A stretch of 64,000 nt of DNA from Panulirus ornatus. Its lineage: Eukaryota > Arthropoda > Malacostraca > Decapoda > Palinuridae. The notes under the pieces were generated by a model. That model was not told the origin of the DNA. It searched no databases and saw only the letters and a program-made list of their open reading frames with translations. Positions 11,999 to 29,700 of the stretch are shown one piece after another; the first letter of the stretch is position 1; every line of letters begins with the position of its first letter. Where the stretch lies: assembly GCF_036320965.1 (NCBI RefSeq), contig NC_092248.1, positions 21,452,919 through 21,516,918 of the forward strand, written 5' to 3'. The translations under genes were made by a program, and so were the position numbers.

Positions 11999-12187
11999 GA
12001 CGGCACGGCCCTTGAGCACGACGGCACGGCCCTTGAGCACGACGGCACGGACCTTGAGCACGACGGCACGGCCTTGAGCACGACGGCACGGCCCTTGAGC
12101 ATGATGGTAAAGCCCCTAAGCATGATGGTACGGCCCTTGAGCACAACGGTACGATCCTTGAGCACGACGGTACGACCCTTGCGTATG
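11999..12187. repeat. 21-bp minisatellite, 9 copies
   Basis: The unit begins GACGGCACGGCCCTTGAGC. Nine copies; the fourth is 20 bp (one C lost), which shifts the apparent DGTALEH reading frame. Later copies drift (GATGGTAAAGCCCCTAAG). Confidence 0.93.
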
Positions 12188-12409
12188 ACAGCGTAACCTT
12201 TGACCTGACTCAAGGGCAGTCAAGTCAAAGGCCAGACCACCATGCTGAAGGACCGTAAGGTCGTGCTCAAGGCTTATACTGCCATTCTTATGAGTAAATA
12301 CACCATTCATTTTGCAGACGTGTGTTTACACAAACGCAGACACACCACAAAGGCTGGAGACGCCGTTAAGTTCACAATTTTACAAACAATCACAAACAAT
12401 TTCATTTCA

Positions 12410-12432
12410 TTATCATCCATAATGGATGATAA
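12410..12432. repeat. Short perfect palindrome
   Basis: Two 11-bp arms, TTATCATCCAT and ATGGATGATAA, separated by one A. Confidence 0.85.
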
Positions 12433-12439
12433 AGATGGT

Positions 12440-12800
12440 GGACTTAAGGGAAAGGGGGACGGGATGGGCGAGGTCTAGGATAATGAGAAAGTGACGTAAG
12501 ATTATGAGGAGAAAAAGCAAACAGAGCTGGAGAAAAGAGAAGGAGGAGGCGGGAAAGTAGTGAGAAAAAATGAGGACAAGATAAAGACAAGAAAAAAGAA
12601 AAAGAATGAGGAGAAGCAGACACTTACAATGAAATGAGAGAATGAAAAAAATCGAAATGAGAAAAATGAATAAAAAAAATGGAAAAAACAAGGAATGAAA
12701 TATATGAAATATGAAAAAAGCAAGATCATGGTGGAAGAAGAACCTTAAGACAAAGAGCAAAGAAACGATAGAGACATAGAGGTAATGAGATCATTAACAG
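12440..12800. repeat. Purine-rich (GA/AAA) tract
   Basis: The plus strand is strongly A+G biased (GAGAAAAAGCAA, GGAGGAGGCGGGAAAG and similar), giving Phe/Ser/Leu-rich reading frames on the minus strand. Not a clean tandem repeat and not coding as far as I can see. Confidence 0.6.
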
Positions 12801-13987
<1,187 letters not shown>

Positions 13988-14045
13988 GTATAATGTACCG
14001 AACCGTAGCCTAACATTCCTAGCAAAGCCCCACAGACCCATCCTT

Positions 14046-14282
14046 GATCGCTTTATATGACCTGGTTCGGCCCACTGACAGCACGTCGCCACCTATATAC
14101 CATTTCGATCCAATTCATCCTATCCCATGCACACTTTTCATCCTCCTCAACGTTAAGATACATCAAAACCATCATAACTCCATCGTCTTCTCAGTCGCCC
14201 TTACTCCCTCCACCTCCGACATATAAATATTCTTGGTCAGTCTTTCTTCACTCATCTTCTCGATCCGTCCAAACCAGCACAC
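14046..14282 (-). mobile_element. Old LINE 3'-coding fragment, diverged
   Basis: Minus-strand match to the end of the LINE ORF and start of its 3' UTR: TGACAGCACGTCG, ATACCA, CGATCCAATTCA, then CCCTCCACCTCCGACA, TATTCTTGGTCAGTCTTTC and ACTCAT occur in the order found at 16,100-16,330. It is more diverged than other copies and contains indels. Confidence 0.75.
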
Positions 14283-15089
14283 CCTGACGTGAAGCACTTT
14301 GGATCAACCCATGCCCATATGATGCAACCATTCTTCAATACACCATTATCTTATTAAGATTATCTAGTTTCTCCCCTTCTGACGTAACACTTCGAGCAAG
14401 AAGGTCGTATGGCACAAGGCCTACATACAGTGCATTAAAACGTGGAATCATTTCATGTCACCTGCCTCTACAAGTTAGTCCAAACCTAACCTTAAAAGAA
14501 ACAGCCACAGAAGACAAGAATGAACGATTTGAGACCTGGAAACTGTGGACTATCCCTCATAGGGGAGAAAGATGGATACCACTTTATACACCCGAAAGGC
14601 ATAATTGTAATGATCATAATCCGATATGACCGAATATGTTTGATAAACACAAGGGAACGACAGCTTTATATACTTCCCTTCTTGAAATACCGTTATTACG
14701 GTGATTACCACCGTCTTTACCGGGCTGTTCCGGGAACTGGTATATGGCTTGACTGTGAATGAAATAAACCAAAGAGGACATAAAGCTCAACACACTGGGC
14801 CTTAATGACGTGGGTATCGTCTCAACTGCCGACGGTGGATGGAGTTATATGTCTCCGTACAGATCCGACGTCAGGATAAATACCTACAATTAAATGGACG
14901 ACACAATTATTTCAAGATTCCCGGGCGGCTTTGGATAATGACACGTCATCAAGGACGATACAGGGGTGGGTGGGTGGATGGTGTGGGGGGATTAATACTT
15001 CCTTAACTTGAGGAAGTTAATGAGCAACAATAACCTAGGGAAAAGTTACTGATAATTTCAATTACTTATAAACACAGAAAGAGACTTGG
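14283..15089. other. Low-copy DNA, no gene recognised
   Basis: An open frame of 80 codons at 14,520-14,762 has no recognisable family. A noisy version of this whole stretch lies at about 38,980-39,790. Confidence 0.5.
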
Positions 15090-15243
<154 letters not shown>

Positions 15244-15261
15244 CTATATATATATACACAG

Positions 15262-15728
<467 letters not shown>

Positions 15729-15732
15729 AATG

Positions 15733-15933
<201 letters not shown>

Positions 15934-16716
15934 TTATTTTGCTTTGTCGCTGTCTCCCGCGTTTGCGAGGTAAAGCAAGGAAACAGACGAAAGAAAAGGC
16001 CCATGGGACCCCCCCCCCCCCCCATACACATGTATATACATACGTCCACACACGCAAATATACATACCTACACAGCTTTCCATGGTTTACCCCAGACGCT
16101 TCACATGCCCTGATTCAATCCACTGACAGCACGTCAACCCCAGTATACCACATCGATCCAATTCACTCTATTCCTTGCCCTCCTTTCACCCTCCTGCATG
16201 TTCAGGCCCCGATCACACAAAATCTTTTTCACTCCATCTTTCCACCTCCAATTTGGTCTCCCACTTCTCCTCGTTCCCTCCACCTCCGACACATGTATCC
16301 TCTTGGTCAATCTTTCCTCACTCATTCTCTCCATGTGCCCAAACCATTTCAAAACACCCTCTTCTGCTCTCTCAACCACACTCTTTTTATTTCCACACAT
16401 CTCTCTTACCCTTACGTTACTTACTCGATCAAACCACCTCACACCACACATTGTCCTCAAACATCTCATTTCTAGCACATCCATCCTCCTGCGCACAACT
16501 CTATCCATAGCCCACGCCTCGCAACCATACAACATTGTTGGAACCACTAACCCTTCAAACATACCCAATTTTGCTTTCCGAGATAATGTTCTCGACTTCC
16601 ACACATTCTTCAAGGCTCCCAGGATTTTCGCCCCCTCCCCCACTCTATGATCCACTTCCGCTTCCATGGTTCCATCCGCTGCCAGATCCACTCCCAGATA
16701 TCTATAACACTTTACT
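15934..16716 (-). mobile_element. RTE-like LINE, 3' end, short 3' UTR
   Basis: The minus-strand 3' terminus is at about 15,941 (reverse complement of GCGGGAGACAGCGACAAAGC) and the short-form 3' UTR runs to about 16,130. The C-terminal coding region (16,134-16,691) is open: [58 protein letters not shown] and [18 protein letters not shown]. The 5' end is truncated at 16,716, where a (GT)n tract starts. A run of about 15 C residues at 16,009-16,023 sits in the 3' UTR. Confidence 0.92.
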
Positions 16717-16718
16717 TA

Positions 16719-16720
16719 TA

Positions 16721-16805
<85 letters not shown>
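16719..16805. repeat. (GT)n microsatellite
   Basis: About 43 GT dinucleotides with one TTT interruption near the start; it separates two minus-strand LINE copies. Confidence 0.97.
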
Positions 16806-16807
<2 letters not shown>

Positions 16808-18603
16808 TAATTTTCATTTATTATACTTTGTCGCTGTCTCCCGCGTTAGCGAGGTATCGAAAGGAAACAGACGAAAGAATGGCCCAACCCAGCCACATAC
16901 ACATGTACATACATACACGTCCACACACGTACATATACATATCTATACATTTCAACGTTTACATATATATACATAAACAGACATATACATATATACACAT
17001 GTACATAATTCATACTTGCTGCCTTTATTCATTCCCGTCGCCACCCCGCCAAACATGAAATGATACCCCCTTCCCCCCGCACGCGCTCGAGGTAGCGCTA
17101 GGAAAAGACAACAAAAGCCACATTCGTTCACAATCAGTCTCTAGCTGTCATGTATGATGCACCAAAACCACACCTTCCTTTCCACATCCATGATTTCCAT
17201 GATTTACCCCAGACCCTTCACATACCCTGCTTCAATCCCTTGACAGCACGTCGAACCCGTTAAACCACATCGTTCCAGTTCACTCTATTCCTTGCAAGCC
17301 TTTCACACTCCTGCATATTCAGGCCCTGATCGCTCCATCTTTCCACCTCCAATTTGGTCTGTCACTTCTCCTCGTTCCCTCCACCTCTGACACATATATC
17401 CTCTTTGTCAATCTTTCCTCGCTCATTCTCTCCGTGTGACCAAACCATTTCAAAATACCCTCTTCTGCTCTCTCAGCCACACTCTTTTTATTTCCATACA
17501 TCTCTCTTACCCTTTCATTACTTACTCGATCAAACCATCTCACACCACATATTGTCCTCAAATATCTCATTTCCAACACATTCACCATTCTTCACACAAC
17601 TCTATCTATAGGCCACGCCTCGCAACTATATATCATTGTTGGAACAACTATTCCTTTAAACATACCCATTTTTGTTTTAAGAGATAACATTCTTGCCTTC
17701 AACACATTCTTCAACACTCCCAGAACTTTCGCAACCTCCCCCACCCTGTGACTCACTTCTGCTTCCATGGTTCCATCCGCTGCCAAATCCACTCCCAGGT
17801 ATCTAAAACACTTCACTTCCTCCAGTTTTCCTCCAATCAAACTTACCTCCCAATTGACTTGTCCTTCAACCCTGTATCTACTTCAACTGTATCTACTAAC
17901 CTTGCTCTTATTCACATTTACTCTCAGCTTTCTTCTTTCACTCACTTTACCAAACTCAGTCCCCAGCTTTTGCAGTTTCTCACCTGAATCAGCCACCAGC
18001 AGTGTATCATCAGCGAACAACAACTGACTCACTTCACAAGCTCTCTCATCCACAACAGACTGCATACTTGCCCCTCTCTCCAAAACTCTTGCATTCATCT
18101 CCCTAACAACCCAATCCATAAACAAATTAAACAACCATGGAGACAATACGCACCTCTACCATAAACCGACATTCACTGAGAACTAATCACTTTCCTCTCT
18201 TCCCACTCGCACACATGCCTTACACCCTCGATAAAAACTTTTCATTGCTTCTGACAACTTGCCTCCCACACCATATCAACTCTATCACATGCCTTCTTCA
18301 GATCCATAAATGCTACATACAAATCCATTTGCTTTTCTAGGTATATCTCACATATATTCTTCAAAGCAAACACCTGATCCACACATCCTCTACCACTTCT
18401 GAAACCACACTGCTCTTCCCCAATCTGATGCTCTGCACATGCTTTCACCCTCTCAATCAATACCCTCCCATATAATATCCCAGGAATACTCAACAAACTT
18501 ATACCTCTGTAATTTCAGCACTCACCTTTGTCCCCTTTGCCTTTGTACAATGGCACTATACATGCGTTCTGCCAATCCTCAGGCACCTCACCATGAGTCT
18601 GTT
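16806..18603 (-). mobile_element. RTE-like LINE, 5'-truncated, long 3' UTR, diverged subfamily
   Basis: The 3' terminus is near 16,828 and the long-form 3' UTR runs to about 17,240. Coding fragments, read from the minus strand, are 17,319-17,588 ([15 protein letters not shown] and [13 protein letters not shown]), 17,592-17,840 ([18 protein letters not shown]), 17,883-18,146 ([10 protein letters not shown] and LLFADDTLLVADSGEKLQ) and 18,242-18,496 ([17 protein letters not shown] with VAFMDLKKACDRVD). A motif-A change (KACDR for KAYDR) and several frameshifts mark it as inactive. It differs from the near-identical young copies nearby at many positions. The LINE match stops near 18,603. Confidence 0.9.
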
Positions 18604-19438
<835 letters not shown>

Positions 19439-19526
<88 letters not shown>

Positions 19527-19534
19527 TTATTTTT
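19439..19534. repeat. (AT)n microsatellite with poly(T) end
   Basis: AT dinucleotides ending in TTTATTTATTT and about 15 T residues next to the following minus-strand LINE 3' end. Confidence 0.97.
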
Positions 19535-21899
<2,365 letters not shown>

Positions 21900-21919
21900 A
21901 TTTTAGGGAGAATAAAAAG

Positions 21920-23668
21920 ATGTTCTGGAAGGAGGTAAATAAAGTGCGTAAGACAAGGGAGCAAATGGGAACTTCAGTGAAGGGCGCAAATGGGGAGGTG
22001 ATAACAAGTAGTGGTGATGTGAGAAGGAGATGGAGTGAGTATTTTGAAGGTTTGTTGAATGTGTTTGATGATAGAGTGGCAGATATAGGGTGTTTTGGTC
22101 GAGGTGGTGTGCAAAGTGAGAGGGTTAGGGAAAATGATTTGGCAAACAGAGAAGAGGTAGTGAAAGCTTTGCGGAAGATGAAAGCCGGCAAGGCAGCAAG
22201 TTTGGATGGTATTGCAGTGGAATTTATTAAAAAAGGGGGTGACTGTATTGTTGACTGGTTGGTAAGGTTATTTAATGTATGTATGACTCATGGTGAGGTG
22301 CCTGAGGATTGGCGGAATGCGTGCATAGTGCCATTGTACAAACGCAAAGGGGATAAGAGTGAGTGCTCAAATTACAGAGGTATAAGTTTGTTGAGTATTC
22401 CTGGTAAATTGTATGGGAGGGTATTGATTGAGAGGGTGAAGGCATGTACAGAGCATCAGATCGGGGAAGAGCAGTGTGGTTTCAGAAGTGGTAGAGGATG
22501 TGTGGATCAGGTGTTTGCTTTGAAGAATGTATGTGAGAAATACTTAGAAAAGCAAATGGATTTGTATGTAGCATTTATGGATCTGGAGAAGGCATATGAT
22601 AGAGATGATAGAGATGCTCTGTGGAAGGTATTAAGAATATATGGTGTGGGAGGAAAGTTGTTAGAAGCAGTGAAAAGTTTTTATCGAGGATGTAAGGCAT
22701 GTGTACGTGTAGGAAAAGAGGAAAGTGATTGGTTCTCAGTGAATGTAGGTTTGCGGCAGGGGTGTGTGATGTCTCCATGGTTGTTTAATTTGTTTATGGA
22801 TGGGGTTGTTAGGGAGGTAAATGCAAGAGTTTTGGAAAGAGGGGCAAGTATGAAGTCTGTTGGGGATGAGAGAGCTTGGGAAGTGAGTCAGTTGTTGTTC
22901 GCTGATGATACAGCGCTGGTGGCTGATTCATGTGAGAAACTGCAGAAGCTGGTGACTGAGTTTGGTAAAGTGTGTGGAAGAAGAAAGTTAAGAGTAAATG
23001 TGAATAAGAGCAAGGTTATTAGGTACAGTAGGGTTGAGGGTCAAGTCAATTGGGAGGTGAGTTTGAATGGAGAAAAACTGGAGGAAGTGAAGTGCTTTAG
23101 ATATCTGGGAGTGGATCTGGCAGCGGATGGAACCATGGAAGCGGAAGTGGATCATAGGGTGGGGGAGGGGGCGAAAATTCTGGGGGCCTTGAAGAATGTG
23201 TGGAAGTCGAGAACATTATCTCGGAAAGCAAAAATGGGTATGTTTGAAGGAATAGTGGTTCCAACAATGTTGTATGGTTGCGAGGCGTGGGCTATGGATA
23301 GAGTTGTGCGCAGGAGGATGGATATGCTGGAAATGAGATGTTTGAGGACAATGTGTGGTGTGAGGTGGTTTGATCGAGTGAGTAACGTAAGGGTAAGAGA
23401 GATGTGTGGAAATAAAAAGAGCGTGGTTGAGAGAGCAGAAGAGGGTGTTTTGAAGTGGTTTGGGCACATGGAGAGAATGAGTGAGGAAAGATTGACCAAG
23501 AGGATATATGTGTCGGAGGTGGAGGGAACGAGGAGAAGAGGGAGACCAAACTGGAGGTGGAAAGATGGAGTGAAAAAGATTTTGTGTGATCGGGGCCTGA
23601 ACATGCAGGAGGGTGAAAGGAGGGCAAGGAATAGAGTGAATTGGAGCGATGTGGTATACAGGGGTTGA
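21920..23668 (+). CDS. LINE reverse transcriptase, 582 codons from the first ATG after the frameshift
   Basis: RNA-directed DNA polymerase of an RTE-like non-LTR retrotransposon. Order of motifs: LYKRKGDKSECSNYRGISLL (about 138-157), [15 protein letters not shown] (187-201), motif [13 protein letters not shown] (217-228; catalytic Asp 221), motif [21 protein letters not shown] (275-294), motif C LLFADDTALVA with FADD at 327-330, and NVNKSKVIR. The C-terminal region has [22 protein letters not shown] (515-525) and [16 protein letters not shown] (536-551). The ATG at 21,920 is probably not the natural start: the reading frame extends upstream to the frameshift, and the frame at 25,586 joins EN and RT directly. 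Motif A is followed by DRDDRD where all other copies read DRVDRD. An identical frame lies at 46,637-48,385. Whether it is expressed is unknown. Confidence 0.92.
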   Translation: MFWKEVNKVRKTREQMGTSVKGANGEVITSSGDVRRRWSEYFEGLLNVFDDRVADIGCFGRGGVQSERVRENDLANREEVVKALRKMKAGKAASLDGIAVEFIKKGGDCIVDWLVRLFNVCMTHGEVPEDWRNACIVPLYKRKGDKSECSNYRGISLLSIPGKLYGRVLIERVKACTEHQIGEEQCGFRSGRGCVDQVFALKNVCEKYLEKQMDLYVAFMDLEKAYDRDDRDALWKVLRIYGVGGKLLEAVKSFYRGCKACVRVGKEESDWFSVNVGLRQGCVMSPWLFNLFMDGVVREVNARVLERGASMKSVGDERAWEVSQLLFADDTALVADSCEKLQKLVTEFGKVCGRRKLRVNVNKSKVIRYSRVEGQVNWEVSLNGEKLEEVKCFRYLGVDLAADGTMEAEVDHRVGEGAKILGALKNVWKSRTLSRKAKMGMFEGIVVPTMLYGCEAWAMDRVVRRRMDMLEMRCLRTMCGVRWFDRVSNVRVREMCGNKKSVVERAEEGVLKWFGHMERMSEERLTKRIYVSEVEGTRRRGRPNWRWKDGVKKILCDRGLNMQEGERRARNRVNWSDVVYRG

Positions 23669-23861
23669 CGTGCTGTCAGTGGATTGAATCAAGGCATGTG
23701 AAGCGACTGGGGTAAACCATAGAAAGCTGTGTAGGTATGTATATTTGTGTGTGTGGACGTATGTATATACATGTGTATGGGGGGGGGGGTTGGGCCATTT
23801 CTTTCGTCTGTTTCCTTGCGCTACCTCGCAAACGCGGGAGACAGCGACAAAGTATAATAAA

Positions 23862-24105
<244 letters not shown>

Positions 24106-24343
24106 ATCCCTTGGGATGGGGGAGAAAGAATACTTCCCACGTATTCCCTGCGTGTCGTAGAAGGCGGCTAAAAGGGAAGGGAACGGTGGGCTGGAAATCT
24201 TCCCCTCTCATTTTTTTTTTTCTTAATCTTCCAAAGGAAGGAACAGAGAAGGGGCCGGGTGAGGATGTTTCCTCAGAGGTCCAGTCCTCTGTTCTTAACG
24301 CTACCTCGCTGAGGCGGGAAATGGCGAATAGTATGAAAGAAAA

Positions 24344-24345
<2 letters not shown>
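24106..24345 (+). mobile_element. SINE-like non-autonomous element sharing both LINE ends
   Basis: About 240 bp on the plus strand: ATCCCTTGGGATGGGGGAGA, GTAGAAGGCGGCTAAAAGGG, GGAACAGAGAAGGGGCCGGG, then CCTCTGTTCTTAACGCTACC followed by TCGCTGAGGCGGGAAATGGC and GTATGAAAGAAAAAG before (AT)n. It is the same family as 18,866-19,122. The 5' 125-180 bp align with the LINE leader at 57,796-57,975, and the last 50 bp resemble the LINE 3' end. (AT)n on both sides. Confidence 0.75.

Positions 24346-24423
<78 letters not shown>
24346..24423. repeat. (AT)n microsatellite
   Basis: About 38 AT dinucleotides. Confidence 0.98.
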
Positions 24424-25585
<1,162 letters not shown>

Positions 25586-26714
25586 GGTGATTGGGAATAC
25601 CTGGTTTAAAAAGCGAGATATACATAAGTATACGTATGTAAGTAGGAGACATGGCCAGAGAGCGTTATTGGATTACGTGTTAATTGGCAGGCGCACGAAA
25701 GAGAGACTTTTGGATGTTAATGCGCTGAGAGGTGCAACTGGAGGGATGTCTGATCATTATCTTGTGGAGGCTAAGGTGAAGATTTGTATGGGTTTTCAGA
25801 AAAGAAGAGTGAATGTTGGGGTGAAGAGGGTGGTGAGAGTAAGTGAGCTTGGGAAGCAGACTTGTGTGAAGAAGTACCAGGAGAGACTGAGCACAGAATG
25901 GAAAAAGGTGAGAACAATGGAAGTAAGGGGAGTGGGGGAGGAATGGGATGTATTTAGGGAATCAGTGATGGAGTGCGCAAAAGATGCTTGTGGCATGAGA
26001 AGAGTGGGAGGTGGGTTGATTAGAAAGGGTAGTGAGTGGTGGGATGAAGAAGTAAGAGTATTAGTGAAAGAGAAGAGAGAGGCATTTGGACGATTTTTGC
26101 AGGGAAAAAATGCAATTGAGTGGGAGATGTATAAAAGAAAGAGACAGGAGGTCAAGAGAAAGGTGCAAGAGGTGAAAAAGAGGGCAAATGAGAGTTGGGG
26201 TGAGAGAGTATCATTAAGTTTTAGGGAGAATAAAAAGATGTTCTGGAAGGAGGTAAATAAAGCGCGTAAGACAAGGGAGCAAATGGGAACTTCAGTGAAG
26301 GGCGCTAATGGGGAGGTGATAACAAGTAGTGGTGATGTGAGAAGGAGATGGAGTGAGTATTTTGAAGGTTTGTTGAATTTGTTTGATGATAGAGTGGCAG
26401 ATATATGGTGTTTTGGTCGAGGTGGTGTACAAAGTGAGAGGGTTAGGGAAAATGATTTGGTAAATAGAGAAGAGGTAGTAAAATCTTTGCGGGAGATGAA
26501 AGCCGGCAAGGCAGCAGGTTTGGATGGTATTGCAGTGGAATCTTTTTAAAAAGGGGGTGACTGTATTGTTGACTGGTTGGTAAGGTTATTTAATGTATGT
26601 ATGACTCATGGTGAGGTGCCTGAGGATTGGCGGAATGCGTGCATAGTGCCATTGTACAAAGGCAAAGGGGATAAGAGTGAGTGCTCAAATTACAGAGGTA
26701 TAAGTTTGCTGAGT
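25586..26714 (+). mobile_element. RTE-like LINE, EN-RT part, continues into poor-quality sequence
   Basis: 5'-truncated at GTGATTGGGAATACC in the EN. Open frame 25,584-26,547: [31 protein letters not shown], the Arg/Lys-rich linker, then FRENKKMFWKEVNKARKTRE, DVRRRWSEYFEGLLNLFDD and AGKAAGLDGIAVE. It ends in TAA at 26,547 because GAATCTTTTTAAAAAGGG replaces the usual GAATTTATTAAAAAAGGG. EN and RT are in one frame here, which shows that the family encodes a single fused protein. From 26,715 the sequence becomes error-laden; the clean continuation of the identical copy is at 51,425-53,134. Confidence 0.92.
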
Positions 26715-29700
26715 TATTCCTGGTAAATTATATGGAGGGTATTGATTGAGGGGGTGAAGGCATGTACAGAGCATCAGCTTGGGGAAAGCAGTGGGGTTTT
26801 TCGAATGGTAGAGGAAGTGGGATCAGGTGTTTGTTTTTGAAGAATTTATGTGAGAAAAACAAAAGAAAAAAAAATGGATTTGTATGTAGCATTTAGGGAA
26901 AAAATTGGGAAAAGGCATATGATAGAGTTGATGGGAATGCCGGGAAAAGGTAAAGAATATAAAAGTGGGGGCCCAGTTGTTAGAAAGCAGTGAAAATTTT
27001 TAAACGGGGTTTTTAAAGGCTTGTTACGAGTGGGAAGAGGGGAAAGGATTGGTTCCAGTAAAAGGGGTTTCGGGGGGATTTTGGTGTGTCTTAGGGTTGT
27101 TTAATTTTTTAATGGAAATGGGGGTTTTGGTTTGGGGGAATGCAGAGTTTTTGGAAAAAGGGGGGCAAGTATAAAAATCTGTTGGGTGAGAAGTTTGGGG
27201 AAAAGGAGTCAGATGTTGTTCGCTGATGTACGGGCGCTGAGGGGCAAATCATGTGAGAAACTGCAGAAGCTGGTGACTGATTTTGGGAAATGGTTTTTAA
27301 AGAAAAAAATTTAAAAGTAAATGTGAAAAAAAAGCAAGGTAATTGGTACAGTAGGGTTGAGGGGGTTTAATTTAAAAGGGGGGTAATTTTTGAATGGGGC
27401 AAAACTGGGGGAAAAATAAAGGGGTTTTAGATAACTGGGGGTGGATTTTTGGCCGCGGATGGAACCATGGAACCCGGAAAATGTTTTATAGGGTGGGGGA
27501 GGGGGGGGGAAAAAACCCGGGGGCCTTGAAGAAATTTAGGGGAATTTGCAACATTATTCGGAAAAAAAAAATGGGTAAGTTTGAAGGAATAGTGGGTTTC
27601 CCAAAAATGTTATAAGGTTTCGAGGCGTGGGGGTATGGATAGGTTTGTGCCAGGAGGATGGATTTTGCTGGAAATGGGGAAAGTTTGAGGACAAGTTGGT
27701 GTGGGGGTTTTTATTTGAGTAATAATTTAAAGGGGAAGAGAGATGTGTGGGGAAAAAAAAAGAGCGTGGGTTTAGAGGAGGGGGAGGGGGTTTTGAAAAG
27801 GGTTTTGGGCCCCCGGAGAGGGGAGGGAAAAAATTGACCAACAGGATTTTTTTGTTTAAAATTTGGGGGGGAACGGGGGAAAAGGGGGGAAACCCAAAAT
27901 TTGGGGGTAAAAATTGGAAGTGAAAAAAGATTTTTAGTGAATTTGGGCCTTTAACATGCGGAAAGGGGAGGAAAAAGGGGGCCCAAAGGGAAAAGAAATG
28001 AATTGGATCGATTTTTGGAAACCGGGGGGGTTTGGGGCTGTCATGGTTGAATAGGGCCCTGTGAAGCGTCTGGGGTAAAAAAAAGGAAAGTTGTTTGGGG
28101 CCCCTGGAAATTTGGGGAAAAGGGGGCTTGGTTTCGGGCATTAAATTGGGATGAAAAGCTAGAACTGAGGGGAAAGAATGGGGCCCTTTGGTTTTTCTTT
28201 TCCTACCTAACCCCCCGCACACATGAAGGGGGGAGGGGGGTGGTTTTTCCATGTGTGGCGAGGTGGGGATGGGAAGAATAAAGGCCCGACATTGTAATTG
28301 GTGCATGGGGATATATGTAAAGTGTCTGTTTTTTGGGGATTTTGGGGTATTGAGATGTATAGGTAAAGCTATTTGGTGGTGGGGCGTGTATGTAATTTCA
28401 TGGTTTGGGGGTGGGGTTTGGGGCCCAAATTTTTTCGTCTGTTTTTTCCCTTTCGCTACCTCGAAACGCGGGAGACAGGGACAAAAACTAAAATATATAT
28501 ATAAAATAAATAATATATTTATATATAAAATAAAATATATATATTAATATATATTTTTGCCCCTTGGGGCTGTCTCCCCCGTTTTCGAGGTGCGGGAAGG
28601 AAAAAGCGAAAGAAATTTGCCCAAACCCCCCCCCATCACTTGTATTACAAACGTCCCCCCCCACGCAAAAATAAATTTCCTACACACTTTCCCCGGTTTT
28701 TCCCCCAGACCCCTTTACGTGCAATGATTCAATCCACTGACAGCACGTTTAACCCCTATACCACAAACGATCCAATTCACTCTATTTTCCCTTTCCCTCC
28801 CTTTCATCCTCCCCGCCCTGTTCAGGCCCCGACCACACAAAAACTTTTTTACTCCCCTCTTTCCACCTCCAATTTGGTCTCCCACTTTCCTCGTTCCCTC
28901 CACCTCCGACAAATATTTCATGGTCAATCTTTTCCCCACTCCTTTCTCCATGGCCCAAACCATTTTTAAAAAAACCCTCTTCTGCTCTCTCAACCCCGCT
29001 CTTTTTATTTCCCACATCCTCTTACCCTTAGTTCTTACTCGATCAAACCACCTCACACCCCCACATTGCCCTCAAACATCCTTTTCCCACATCCATCCTC
29101 CCCCCAAAAACTCTACCCAAAAGCCCCAAAACCCCCCTCGAAACCATAAAAATTTTTTGGAACCCACTACCCTTTCAAACTCCCCTTTTTGCTTTCTAAA
29201 GTTTAATTTTCCGATTTCCCCCACATTTTAAAGGCCCCCGGGAATTTTCGCCCCCCCCCCCACCCTAGGGATCCACTTGGGTTTCCCCAGGGTTCCACCC
29301 CGCTCCCCAATCCATTTCCAGTATTTTAAAACCCCATTTTACTTCCCCCCTTTTTCTCCATTCAAACTTACCTCCCAGTTGAAATTGCCCTTAAAACCCT
29401 TTACTGTACCTAATTACCTTCCCTTTTTATTCACTTTTACTTTTAAAATTTTCTTCTTTAACACACTTTCCCAAAACTCAGTCCCCAGTTCTGTATTTTT
29501 CCACATGAATCAGCCACCAGCGCTGATCATCAGCGAACAAAAAATTTACTCATTTCCCCAAGCTCCCTCACCCCCAAAATTAGACTTCATACTTGCCCCC
29601 CCTTTCCCAAAAAACTCTTCCCATTCACCTCCCTAAAAAACCCCATCCATAAAAAAATTAAAACAACCATGGAGCATCACACCCCCCGGGCCGAAAACCC

